Shown piece after piece: positions 58,991-60,874 of a stretch of 64,000 nucleotides of DNA. A model generated the notes under the pieces. That model was not told where the DNA came from. It made no database searches and saw nothing but the letters and a program-made list of their open reading frames with translations. Position 1 is the stretch's first letter. Each line of letters begins with the position of its first letter. The DNA comes from Conus ventricosus (taxonomy: Eukaryota; Mollusca; Gastropoda; Neogastropoda; Conidae): positions 73,150,116 through 73,214,115 of the forward strand of contig CM031616.1 of assembly GCA_018398815.1 (NCBI GenBank), written 5' to 3'. The position numbers and the translations under genes are program-made.

Positions 58991-59560
58991 GAGAGACAGA
59001 GAGATTGAAAGAATAAAAGAGAGTGAGTGAGGGTGAATGTGTGCATGCCTGGGTGTTTGTGAAGACAGAAAGAAAGGGAATATATACAGGTCGTGATGGG
59101 TGCTAAACCTCCTGCAGGCACAGCTTCAATCCACTGTCACATGGGTTTTCAGGTCCTGACTGACTCCACACCAACAAACCACCAAGCTCACATCAACGTA
59201 AGGTCATCTACTTCCTCCATGTTCTTTGTTCATTTCATTGTAATACACAAGCAAGCCTCAAGAATTCTATAGTCAAAAGTCACATGCATTCATGTGACAC
59301 AGACACATATCAAATTTCATTCCACGAAAGAACAAGTCATTGGACAAGCTGACAAATACACCATGAAGCAATCACATGTGTGCACAGATTTTTTGATCTG
59401 ACAGGTGATGAGCAAGCAAGCCTGCTATGAACCATCGATGAACCAACACGGGGCCACATGACTTACTTGATGATGCCATCCTCGATGTAGATGTCGGCGT
59501 CCAGGGACTGGTCGTCGTTGACGATCCGCCCTCCCTTGATCACAGGCGCGACTGGGCGCT
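10130..59560 (-). CDS. CRMP: CRMP / dihydropyrimidinase-like gene, 14 exons, 5' end missing
   Basis: Multi-exon gene of the dihydropyrimidinase/collapsin response mediator protein (DPYS/DPYSL) family. Dihydropyrimidinases hydrolyse 5,6-dihydropyrimidines in the cytosol; CRMPs are non-catalytic relatives that bind tubulin and act in neurite growth. Exons in protein order are 59467-59560, 53020-53093, 41698-41807, 39779-39942, 38181-38322, 37100-37168, 33408-33528, 31538-31691, about 30588-30701, 22398-22481, 20274-20453, 15137-15223, 14410-14595 and 10130-10215. Together they give about 560 residues, close to the roughly 570 of vertebrate CRMPs. Splice phases match across almost all junctions. 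The CRMP assignment rests on the C-terminal SFSLSG/AQIDD...PPGGRS tail, on VTSP in place of the DPYS VMGP, and on lost zinc ligands. One-base deletions are needed to explain exons 3, 4, 5 and 13, and exons 8 and 9 are heavily corrupted. The initiator exon was not found. Assembly error is more likely than a pseudogene because every splice site is intact. Confidence 0.93.
10530..11304. repeat. 86-bp minisatellite, about 9 copies
   Basis: Unit contains CATGCCCCAACTAATACTTT, CTTCTCTTGTTTCCTGACTG, TATTCAGTCTGAAGTGGGG and CAAATGAACTGGGCAGACTA. The array is in the last CRMP intron. A separated copy lies at 14252-14310, beyond the TTAA transposons. Confidence 0.93.
11305..12034 (+). mobile_element. 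piggyBac-like element 1, 730 bp, TTAA-flanked
   Basis: TTAA at 11305-11308 and 12031-12034 flanks inverted termini CCCTCTGCCCCTTGGATCG and CGGTCCAAGGGGCAAAGGG. TTAA targets and CCC...GGG ends are hallmarks of piggyBac. It holds only a short transposase N-terminus, so it is non-autonomous. It sits in an 86-bp repeat unit at a TTAA within CAGATTTAA. Confidence 0.85.
11583..11714 (+). pseudogene. truncated piggyBac-like transposase N-terminus, 43 aa
   Basis: Reads [20 protein letters not shown] then [12 protein letters not shown] before a stop after 43 codons. Short acidic N-termini with SDSDEE are typical of piggyBac transposases and the position near the left TIR fits. No catalytic Asp triad follows. 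It could also be a small domesticated ORF, but nothing supports that. Confidence 0.6.
12746..14230 (-). mobile_element. piggyBac-like element 2, nested, about 1.5 kb
   Basis: TTAA at 12746-12749 and 14227-14230 with inverted ends CCCTCTGCCTACCGCAT and ATCCGGTAGGCATTGGG. The terminus resembles element 1. Near the right end there are two copies of TCGCGGTCGATCTCGG-type sequence. A C tract (13352-13369) lies inside. It carries a frameshifted acidic ORF on the minus strand. Confidence 0.8.
13746..13960 (-). pseudogene. frameshifted piggyBac-like transposase N-terminus
   Basis: Begins [15 protein letters not shown], then one base out of frame [17 protein letters not shown] and further acidic residues ([10 protein letters not shown]) to a stop at 13746-13748. 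The layout resembles the 43-aa fragment in element 1 (IF.GSD.DEE.F.G). No catalytic core follows. Confidence 0.55.
14252..14310. repeat. separated copy of the 86-bp array
   Basis: TTAACACGCCCCAACCAATA then CTTTCTTCTCTCATTCTTTGG resumes the unit interrupted at 11304, marking the far side of the transposon insertions. Confidence 0.85.
14410..14595 (-). CDS. CRMP: CRMP exon 13, Ser/Pro-rich tail, with one-base deletion
   Basis: Starts [17 protein letters not shown] then [14 protein letters not shown]. Adding one base after GAGAAGAG gives a Ser/Pro-rich run ([19 protein letters not shown]) then [13 protein letters not shown] at the donor GTAAGG. SFSLSG before an intron and AQIDD after it is the vertebrate CRMP arrangement. 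The unshifted frame runs through the splice site into intron sequence, which argues for an assembly deletion. The Ser/Pro stretch is the region phosphorylated by Cdk5/GSK3 in vertebrate CRMPs; by analogy only. Confidence 0.9.
15137..15223 (-). CDS. CRMP: CRMP exon 12
   Basis: A 29-codon exon reading [19 protein letters not shown] then [10 protein letters not shown], matching LHVTEGSGRYIPRKPF...VYKRIKARS. The acceptor is TGACAG and the donor GTGAGA. Phase 0 at both ends. Confidence 0.94.
15398..15427. repeat. C-rich tract in intron
   Basis: Near-continuous run of C with single A interruptions. Confidence 0.8.
15745..16212. repeat. 47-bp minisatellite, 10 copies
   Basis: Unit AAAGTTTTCCACTGAAGGAT, GAAAAAGCAACATGTCTTTG, GTGTGTG. 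It abuts the 40-bp array at 16212. 47 is not a multiple of three, so all three minus-strand frames stay open; this is not a gene. Confidence 0.95.
16213..17184. repeat. 40-bp minisatellite, left block
   Basis: Main unit AATCCCCTTCAGAAATAAAC, TCCAACCAATCATGTGCATC. A second type has CCCTTATAGAAAAACACTCC, CAACTAATCACGCCCAT, and a third starts ATTCCTTTCAG. Types 2 and 3 occur as neighbouring pairs, giving a higher-order pattern. Confidence 0.95.
17185..18564. mobile_element. solo-LTR-like insertion in the 40-bp array
   Basis: Starts TGTCACGGTC and ends GAGGTTGACA, with ATCAAT on both sides (17179-17184 and 18565-18570) where the uninterrupted unit has one ATCAAT. TG...CA ends with a short target duplication fit an LTR. 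Inside is a two-copy direct repeat of about 120 bp (from 17215 and 17348; CGGAGACGG...CCACCCAGACAGACTAAGTAG). No coding domain was seen over 1,380 bp. A compact non-autonomous element is the alternative. Confidence 0.7.
18565..19730. repeat. 40-bp minisatellite, right block
   Basis: Continuation of the 16.2-17.2 kb array after the inserted element, with the same two subtypes and rising divergence towards 19.7 kb (ACACCCATC variants, 36-44 bp units). Confidence 0.95.
20019..20115 (+). repeat. SINE-like 3' tail
   Basis: GATTGTAAAGCGCTTAGAGC then GGCGCTATATAAGTATTCC and a TTATTATTATTA tail. This GCGCT...GCGCTATATAA plus (ATT)n end is common in dispersed SINE/LINE tails of marine animals. The 5' head is not recognised. 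Confidence 0.55.
20189..20219. repeat. poly-C tract, 31 bp
   Basis: Uninterrupted C run about 55 bp beyond exon 11 in the downstream intron. Confidence 0.95.
20274..20453 (-). CDS. CRMP: CRMP exon 11
   Basis: A 60-codon exon reading [20 protein letters not shown] then [20 protein letters not shown] and [20 protein letters not shown]. It matches the GRIAVGSDADIVIWDP...NIFEGM.C.G.P segment of the DPYS/CRMP C-terminal domain. The acceptor is CCACAG and the donor GTGGGT. No frame damage is seen. Confidence 0.96.
20651..20705. repeat. (TA)n microsatellite
   Basis: About 27 TA units, in the intron between exons 10 and 11. Confidence 0.97.
20706..21253. other. intron, nothing recognised
   Basis: No coding or repeat family could be assigned, apart from a short repeat of TCATGCTTTTAACAACAA around 21170-21230. 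Confidence 0.5.
21254..22195 (+). mobile_element. TTAA element 4 (piggyBac-like), 942 bp
   Basis: TTAA at 21254-21257 and 22192-22195. The left interior has TTGCCTACGGAACGCACG, itself repeated three times (21263, 21308, 21351); the right end reads GCACGCATACGCAGGGATAG. Termini are only roughly inverted, so the limits are less certain than for elements 1 and 2. It contains one acidic short ORF. Confidence 0.5.
21535..21720 (+). pseudogene. short acidic ORF inside TTAA element 4
   Basis: A 61-codon frame whose second half reads [20 protein letters not shown] then [17 protein letters not shown]. The F..GDSD.EGE pattern recalls the acidic N-termini in the two other TTAA elements. A start further in is possible. 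No catalytic domain was found. Confidence 0.4.
22398..22481 (-). CDS. CRMP: CRMP exon 10
   Basis: Reads [19 protein letters not shown] then KIYNLYPKK, the family signature [26 protein letters not shown]. The acceptor is TGGTCAG and the donor GTGGGT. It is 84 bases, in phase 0 at both ends. A 35-bp minisatellite begins about 20 bases upstream of the acceptor, so branch point and pyrimidine tract must lie in or beside the array. Confidence 0.95.
22500..23335. repeat. 35-bp minisatellite, about 24 copies
   Basis: Unit CAGATTCTCAGGATTTTACC, CATGAAAAACTGATA. Later copies change to CAGATTTTCAGGATTTCATC, so two variants alternate from 22850 onward. It starts about 20 bases from the exon 10 acceptor. 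Confidence 0.95.
23577..23640 (+). repeat. dispersed repeat fragment, copy at 23.6 kb
   Basis: AAGATAAGATAACTTTGCTT then ATAGCCCAGCCGACCGCAAA recurs at 42.08 kb (TAAGATAATGTTGCTTATAG, CCCAGCCAACC). Probably a SINE fragment. Confidence 0.6.
23799..24215 (+). repeat. reference copy of a locally duplicated segment
   Basis: Unique-looking intron sequence whose degraded copies are found inverted at 25005-25165 and direct at 29915-30330. Anchors include TGCGAGAAAAAG, ACTTTATGTG and AGTGCATTAAATGAGCC. Confidence 0.6.
24375..24710. repeat. 38-bp degenerate minisatellite, about 8 copies
   Basis: Unit CTCTGACTGTTGATGATTTT, TCTGACAATATCAACACTT with deletions. Confidence 0.85.
25005..25165 (-). repeat. 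degraded inverted copy of 24.06-24.22 kb
   Basis: Its reverse complement carries TTGTTGTCCGTACGGACTTT, then ATTGCATTAGTGAGCCACGG, matching the reference segment with many differences. A second weaker start (CCGTGGCTCATAATGCAG) occurs at about 25289. Confidence 0.55.
29226..29262. repeat. poly-G tract, 37 bp
   Basis: Uninterrupted G run within the low-quality patch; its length is unreliable. Confidence 0.9.
29915..30330 (+). repeat. degraded direct copy of 23.80-24.22 kb
   Basis: Shares in the same order ACGCAACAACAATC-like sequence, TGCGAGAAAAAG, AATACT, GGCTGC..AGAAAAGA, CTTTCAAGG, TTGTCCTACGGATTTAT, TGCATTAGTGAGCC and TAGTGTAATTAAA. Divergence is far above that of other repeats nearby. 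Confidence 0.6.
30588..30701 (-). CDS. CRMP: CRMP exon 9, heavily corrupted
   Basis: Minus-strand fragments match the expected segment of the family: a DN-like piece, then ADQKA, GKD, GVNGV and a decayed MSVIWEKG before donor GTCAGT at 30582-30587. Reading frames shift several times. The 5' boundary is uncertain; CTTCAG at 30702-30704 would make the exon 114 bases against about 144 expected, so the exon may extend to about 30,735. Order and content fit the gap between exons at 31.6 and 22.4 kb. Confidence 0.7.
30735..31205. repeat. noisy tandem repeat, unit about 75 bp
   Basis: About six copies of CATGTTATAAAGATACTGAG, AC.TCC.TTACAGACG, CATG...GATGA. Errors are dense, as in the surrounding patch. 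Confidence 0.75.
31538..31691 (-). CDS. CRMP: CRMP exon 8, corrupted by multiple indels
   Basis: After acceptor GACAG the minus strand reads GKVVF, then fragments in shifting frames that match the family segment YGEPIAASLGTDGTHYW, followed by VTSP, RPDP-like and L...K pieces before donor GTGAGT. The start phase fits the preceding exon exactly. At least five insertions, deletions or substitutions are needed over 154 bases. The VTSP motif favours CRMP over DPYS (VMGP). Identification is firm by order, phase and motif. Confidence 0.85.
31725..32012. repeat. 48-bp minisatellite, 6 copies
   Basis: Unit GACAGAAAGTGACAACAGCA, GGGCAAAACAGCACGATAGT, TACTGAAT. It lies about 35 bases upstream of the exon 8 acceptor on the gene's strand. 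Confidence 0.95.
32330..32640. repeat. 70-bp minisatellite, about 4.5 copies
   Basis: Unit TGCTTGACAAGGGCCTTGTT, CACCGATGATCTGATCACTG, CCTTCTGGTAGACATGCCCA, TGGGTAAAAC. Confidence 0.93.
32641..33407. other. intron, nothing recognised
   Basis: Intron sequence between the 70-bp array and exon 7 with no supported gene or repeat family. Confidence 0.5.
33408..33528 (-). CDS. CRMP: CRMP exon 7, second metal-histidine region
   Basis: Reads [17 protein letters not shown] then [19 protein letters not shown] and ARRN. In dihydropyrimidinase the segment is YIVHVMSKS with a zinc-binding His; here that residue is Pro (CCC), and vertebrate CRMP2 has Lys. MSKSSAE is closer to CRMPs than to DPYS. The acceptor is GGCAG and the donor GTGAGT. 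The last base joins GC of the next exon to give Gly. Confidence 0.95.
33529..34590. other. intron with tRNA-like SINE traces
   Basis: GTGGGTTCAAATCTCAGCTC (about 33549) and GGGAGATGGGTTCACATCC (about 33893) resemble tRNA B-box regions of SINEs. GGACGCTTGTAGTGGAAGAC-type sequence is partly duplicated at 34110-34250. No gene found. Confidence 0.4.
34590..35035. repeat. 106-bp minisatellite, 4 copies
   Basis: Unit GTGTGAGGGTGCAGGGGAAG, GAAGAGTTTATGGAGCGGTG, GTCCTGGTGAGCCATGCCAC, AGATCCATGTCTGGAGGGAG, ACAGCGACAGTCTGCCTTCC, ACTGGG. Confidence 0.95.
35265..36690. repeat. 75-bp minisatellite with G-tract variants
   Basis: Unit ACATGGAAGATGAAGCACCT, TTATAAGATAGGAGAAGGAG, GGAATGTGAGAGAAACCATT, TTGTTTGCCAG. 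About 11 simple copies, then from 36130 five longer copies carrying AGAGG plus a variable G run (about 10 to 28 G), AGGGCAGAGAAGGA and CGTCTACGACGGCTGAATGA. Confidence 0.95.
36790..37075. repeat. GA-rich repeat (GACAGACAGATGGAGAGAGAA)
   Basis: Irregular tandem repeat of GACAGACAGATGGAGAGA next to the exon 6 donor. Confidence 0.9.
37100..37168 (-). CDS. CRMP: CRMP exon 6
   Basis: A 23-codon exon reading [19 protein letters not shown] then RSEE, the conserved LGITGPEGHELCRPEE segment. The acceptor is CCAACAG and the donor GTAAGC. The intron downstream on the minus strand begins almost at once with GA-rich repeats and the 75-bp array. Confidence 0.95.
37288..37326. repeat. (TG)n microsatellite
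   Basis: About 19 TG units with one TT break. Confidence 0.95.
37525..37842 (+). repeat. dispersed 315-bp repeat, copy 1
   Basis: From TTGGCTTAAGGCTGTGTC to a (CAACAA)n tail. It shares most of its length with 39117-39427, same orientation. The A-rich trinucleotide tail suggests a non-LTR retroelement or SINE. Confidence 0.88.
37971..38130. repeat. 80-bp tandem duplication
   Basis: Two copies of GAAGAGGGGGAGAGAGACAG...CCAAACCAAAGAGATCTAAA..CACAAACAGCAGGAAAATA beside the exon 5 donor. Confidence 0.92.
38181..38322 (-). CDS. CRMP: CRMP exon 5, carbamyl-lysine region, with one-base deletion
   Basis: Reads [20 protein letters not shown] then [15 protein letters not shown], and after a frame change [12 protein letters not shown]. 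The Lys of FKMFM, carbamylated in active dihydropyrimidinases, is retained, whereas vertebrate CRMPs have lost it. The metal-binding His of VHAENG is Arg here. A run of five C is needed where four are present, near 38,211-38,216. The acceptor is CCTCAG and the donor GTCAGT. The exon lies between two direct copies of a dispersed repeat (37.5 and 39.1 kb). Confidence 0.93.
38323..39116. other. intron, no gene recognised
   Basis: AT/GC-balanced intron. GCAGGTTCAAATCTCTGCTG on the minus strand (about 39071-39090) looks like a tRNA-derived B box from a SINE. Confidence 0.4.
39117..39427 (+). repeat. dispersed 315-bp repeat, copy 2
   Basis: Homologous to 37525-37842, ending in (CAACAA)n. Differences are substitutions and small indels. 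Confidence 0.88.
39779..39942 (-). CDS. CRMP: CRMP exon 4, with one-base deletion
   Basis: Reads [20 protein letters not shown] then [18 protein letters not shown] in one frame, and [17 protein letters not shown] in another. Family members read VTWWSDQV at this point, so TGGTGG has become TGTGG (around 39,828-39,834). The acceptor is GTGCAG and the donor GTACCC. Exon length is 164 instead of the 165 needed. Confidence 0.93.
40330..40575. repeat. 50-bp minisatellite, 5 copies
   Basis: Unit TTCAATTTCTGTCTGTCATT, CCATCTGGCAGCCCTGTCCT, TCTGTGTTTG. Confidence 0.93.
40625..40975. repeat. 47-bp minisatellite, about 7 copies
   Basis: Unit CCTCCTAAAAAGGACTTCAC, ACCCTGGACACAACCTCCTT, TATCTGC; the last copies are shortened. 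Confidence 0.93.
41229..41285. repeat. (CA)n-rich microsatellite
   Basis: Interrupted CA repeat. Confidence 0.85.
41500..41682. repeat. GACAGACAGGCAGACGGA-type repeat
   Basis: Irregular array of ACAGACAGGCAGACGGACGG ending about 15 bases from the exon 3 donor. Confidence 0.9.
41698..41807 (-). CDS. CRMP: CRMP exon 3, first metal-site region
   Basis: Reads [20 protein letters not shown] then [16 protein letters not shown]. In dihydropyrimidinases this is GIDTHTHMQ, the HTH pair binding the two metals. Here the first His is Met (codon ATG) and the second His is kept. The acceptor is TTACAG followed by GGGC, the donor GTCAGT. With the G left from the previous exon, one G is missing to encode PGGID, so a homopolymer deletion at the exon start is likely. 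Confidence 0.93.
42080..42125 (+). repeat. dispersed repeat fragment, copy at 42.1 kb
   Basis: GGTAAGATAAGATAATGTTG then CTTATAGCCCAGCCAACC, partner of 23577-23640. Confidence 0.55.
42250..43191 (+). repeat. 5' LTR of Gypsy 1
   Basis: 942 bp, TGTGGAGAAG...TTTCCCACA. It differs from the 3' LTR by many small indels and some substitutions, e.g. in homopolymers. GTTCTTGCGCAGTTGTTCTTGC is partly duplicated inside both. Confidence 0.93.
43301..48030 (+). pseudogene. gag-pol remnants of Gypsy 1
   Basis: No open polyprotein remains. Recognisable pieces: a CWWCQRKG zinc-knuckle-like motif near 44130; reverse transcriptase with [16 protein letters not shown] (45662) and a YxDD box one base short near 45752; the downstream KC.FLRR..IYWG piece (to about 45910); an integrase zinc-binding-like [13 protein letters not shown] (about 46913); and the integrase core from ALDFTKLE (about 47097) to [16 protein letters not shown] (about 47365), where the last catalytic Glu sits. 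Frames change many times, so the element cannot code for working proteins as written. Confidence 0.85.
48689..49894 (-). mobile_element. hAT-like element nested in Gypsy 1
   Basis: Ends CAGGTTCCCACAGATATC (48689) and TACGAACCCTG (49894) form short imperfect inverted repeats typical of hAT (CAGGGTTC...). Subterminal AAGG..TTTTCAAGG motifs occur near both ends. It splits a hairpin of the host element whose halves rejoin at CCTTATT / TATTTATAAAATAACG. The flanks approximate an 8-bp duplication with small differences. It carries only an N-terminal BED-finger fragment. Confidence 0.75.
49237..49443 (-). pseudogene. BED zinc-finger fragment of hAT transposase
   Basis: 68 codons: [20 protein letters not shown], then [20 protein letters not shown] and [14 protein letters not shown]2-C followed by H-X4-H ([12 protein letters not shown]) is a BED finger, the DNA-binding head of hAT transposases. 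The frame stops without the catalytic domain; a continuing piece in another frame at 49019-49234 is low-complexity. Confidence 0.65.
50333..51268 (+). repeat. 3' LTR of Gypsy 1
   Basis: 936 bp, TGTGGAGAAG...TTTGCCACA, direct partner of 42250-43191. Confidence 0.93.
51593..52743 (+). pseudogene. mariner transposase, decayed
   Basis: N-terminal frame from 51732 holds a helix-turn-helix piece ([15 protein letters not shown]). A second frame (about 51920-52585) holds [39 protein letters not shown] (first Asp), [10 protein letters not shown] (second Asp) and [16 protein letters not shown] (third Asp), a mariner DD34D-like layout. About 40 residues between the N-terminal and core parts are missing. 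An A run at 52571-52578 breaks the frame before [17 protein letters not shown] and a stop at 52741-52743. A possible left terminus GGGCCACCCCATAAGTTC is near 51585; no matching right terminus was found. Confidence 0.88.
52873..52926. repeat. (CA)n microsatellite
   Basis: CA repeat with one CC interruption, about 95 bp beyond the exon 2 donor in the gene's intron. Confidence 0.95.
53020..53093 (-). CDS. CRMP: CRMP exon 2
   Basis: Translates as [18 protein letters not shown] then GKLIIPG, the family segment QIGENLIVPGG...IPGG. The acceptor is TTGCAG after a GT-rich tract and the donor is GTGACT. The first base completes the Lys codon opened in the 59.5 kb exon. The intron to that exon carries the young Gypsy element at 53.35-57.95 kb. 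Confidence 0.94.
53267..53320. repeat. (GA)n microsatellite
   Basis: About 26 GA units just outside the Gypsy 2 element. Confidence 0.95.
53353..53511 (-). repeat. 3' LTR of Gypsy 2
   Basis: 159 bp. The LTR edge plus purine tract (about 50 bp) is duplicated immediately inside, at about 53536-53590. Confidence 0.95.
53722..54724 (-). pseudogene. Gypsy 2 integrase, frameshifted
   Basis: Two overlapping frames. The upstream one (54383-54724) has [20 protein letters not shown] with the first catalytic Asp, VVSDNGPQF with the second and PQTNGEAE with the Glu of the D,D-35-E triad. The downstream one (53722-54594) gives the C-terminal part with the [14 protein letters not shown] stretch and a Ser/Thr/Pro-rich tail to the end of the polyprotein. 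A frame change around 54,430 separates them. Integrase inserts element cDNA into host DNA. Confidence 0.9.
54791..55084 (-). pseudogene. Gypsy 2 linker between RNase H and integrase
   Basis: Reads through [20 protein letters not shown] and MHEGHLG-like degraded sequence typical of the integrase zinc-binding region, with frame breaks near 54,790 and 54,870. It lies between RNase H and the integrase core. Confidence 0.7.
55081..56175 (-). CDS. Gypsy 2 reverse transcriptase and RNase H
   Basis: A 364-codon open frame. [14 protein letters not shown] and [12 protein letters not shown] (YxDD box with His for Tyr, common in Gypsy) mark the RT palm; [17 protein letters not shown] is the thumb/connection. 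[19 protein letters not shown] opens RNase H, followed by EKEALA and TDHKPL. The part ends at [10 protein letters not shown]. It copies element RNA to DNA. It is the best-preserved frame of the element and overlaps the upstream RT frame by about 40 bases. Confidence 0.93.
   Translation of the reverse strand: MQERLLANPFVPESRLLTTFITPFGRFCFNRLPFGISSAPEFFQKMMTEILIDLEGVICHMDDILIHAKDQATHDKILREVLQRCQDAGLTLNEKCEFSKKSVKFLGHIIDENGVHPDPEKVEAIKKFPAPTNITELQRFMGMVNQLAKYIPKLADVNTPLRQLLQKNNSWTWFEPQESAFQQIKDLLTSPPVLAHYDPLKTTIVAADASNNGIGAVLSQVQEDGTRKPVSYISRSLSDAEQRYAVIEKEALASTWACERFNDYVLGLQFTVETDHKPLVPLLTTTELWKMPPRIQRFRLRLMRYSPTVVHVQGKIQITADALSRAPVCSNNSADSDLINEVTKFAKQSIDVLPASTKKASGNL
56138..56461 (-). pseudogene. 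Gypsy 2 reverse transcriptase, fingers part
   Basis: Contains [20 protein letters not shown], then [19 protein letters not shown] and [12 protein letters not shown], the N-terminal RT motifs of Gypsy elements. A frame change at about 56,170-56,190 separates it from the main RT frame. Confidence 0.88.
56727..56942 (-). pseudogene. Gypsy 2 aspartic protease
   Basis: [18 protein letters not shown] carries the DTG active-site triad of a retropepsin. The frame runs on from gag by a shift near 56,900-56,940 and is broken again downstream (56,620-56,730). Confidence 0.85.
56899..57802 (-). pseudogene. Gypsy 2 gag with two zinc knuckles
   Basis: Starts [20 protein letters not shown] (from about 57,772) with a capsid-like segment [15 protein letters not shown]. 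Frame changes occur near 57,640 and 57,340. The C-terminal part has [14 protein letters not shown] and [14 protein letters not shown], two CCHC knuckles that bind RNA. Three frames are needed, so this copy is not intact as assembled. Confidence 0.88.
57789..57947 (-). repeat. 5' LTR of Gypsy 2
   Basis: 159 bp, two G/A differences from the 3' LTR. Confidence 0.95.
58014..58320. repeat. telomere-like repeat between inverted repeats and a flanking duplication
   Basis: CCCTAACCCTAT-type repeats at 58157-58221 (TTAGGG family, degenerate). On the left are several CTTTGTGCCCACGTCT copies (58078-58156) and on the right their inverse AGACGTGGGCACAAAG twice (58231-58264). Outside, ATGAGCAAGCGAGAGAGATA plus ATTATACAGTAAGAGACAGA occurs at 58014 and again at 58277, a direct duplication of about 42 bp. 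Confidence 0.88.
58578..58690. repeat. (GA)n microsatellite
   Basis: Interrupted GA repeat. Confidence 0.93.
58843..58992. repeat. (GT)n followed by (GA)n
   Basis: About 44 GT units (to 58931), then GA repeat to about 58992. Confidence 0.95.
59002..59466. other. intron, nothing recognised
   Basis: No supported gene or repeat between the microsatellite and the 59.5 kb exon. Confidence 0.5.
59467..59560 (-). CDS. CRMP: CRMP exon 1 of those visible (N-terminal beta domain)
   Basis: The minus strand reads [16 protein letters not shown] then [15 protein letters not shown], matching the start of the DPYS/CRMP fold (vertebrate CRMPs have KGGKIVNDDQS). The acceptor is TTTCAG and the donor is GTAAGT. 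It begins with two bases completing a codon from an upstream exon and ends two bases into the Lys codon, which the next exon completes. The preceding start-codon exon is not recognisable up to 64,000. Confidence 0.95.
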
Positions 59561-60437
59561 CTGAAACAACGCCAGAACCCTGACCTTTGACCTCAGGTCA
59601 CAGTCATGTGACATGCACACTGCATTCATGAATGAAGACTCCCTCCCACTAGAACACACCATTATGCCAGACTTTTACAAGAAGATGAAAACTACAAAAT
59701 AGCACAGAATGGTAATCATTCAGAATGTTTTTATGTCTGTGTGTGTAGGAGGGGTAGGGAGAGAGAAAGAGAGGGTGGGGTTGGAATGGAAGGGGTGTGT
59801 GGAAGGGGTACTTGGAAGGGAGAGGGGTGGTGTGGTGGTACGAGTATCCATCTGCATTTATTTATCTGTGTGCACACTTGTGTCAATATGGAAGTAAAAC
59901 TCACGACATATCTTCATGCGTGAATCACTCTGTGTTTCTCCCTGTCCATACATCGCCCTCAAACAAACATAATGAGAACAGAACACATTTTCTTCTTGTT
60001 CTTTTTTTTTTTTCCTTTTTTTAAAATAATGTTGAGCAATCCTGACCTGGGAACATGGGGGAGATGCAGGAGGTTTAAACAGTTTACTGTTCGAGTATGA
60101 CAACAGCTGGGGAAAGAGCAAATTAACATTCCCCACCCTCCATCCATTTCAAGGCAATGCACATGGCACACTCCCTCACCCCCTCTCCCTTTCCACCCCC
60201 TCACCATTCATAACACACAAGTCATACACAAGCTGGCCACATGGCAATTTTCATCTCCCCCCCCCCCCCCCCCTCCTCCTTTCTCTATTTCCCCTCTATA
60301 AGCTTGGGGAGAAAAATACCCACCATCACCACATATATACGTGTATGACAAACCACTAAATTACAAGTAACCAGGCTTAATAAGCTGTGTACGTAACTGC
60401 TGCGCAGCAAATCACACCAATTTCCTCTCCCTTACAA

Positions 60438-60487
<50 letters not shown>

Positions 60488-60874
60488 ATGTAGGTGTAAG
60501 CGCCAGTACACTGCCTACTGGTTTTTCCTTTTCACCAGCACTGGCTGTTTATCCCCTCAAGCAAGTCAACATGTCTGTTACATTCGGGATCACAGTGTCC
60601 TTACTTCATCATCCCGTCACTGCTTGCCAGTACATGTGTCTTTCTTTCAACTGCCTTTCTCTCTTTCACAGAACAATCATGACCTTCACTAGTCATTACT
60701 GATGTTCTCTTAGGTTTTGTAGCTGTCTGAAAAGAACTCTTTTTTCCCCCTAAACAAAAAGACCCAAACTGGATGTCTTGTGAAATGTGCTGTAGCTGCA
60801 GTGTTCTCAGTGTTCTGATTGTGTTAAAGTGAAGGCTGGCATGTTGAATCAATCACACGCCGTTTTTCACAGTG
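59561..60874. other. intron/upstream sequence, no exon found
   Basis: Contains a C tract (60258-60273) and a CT/CA microsatellite (60439-60486). The CRMP start exon was searched for here on the minus strand and not recognised. Confidence 0.5.
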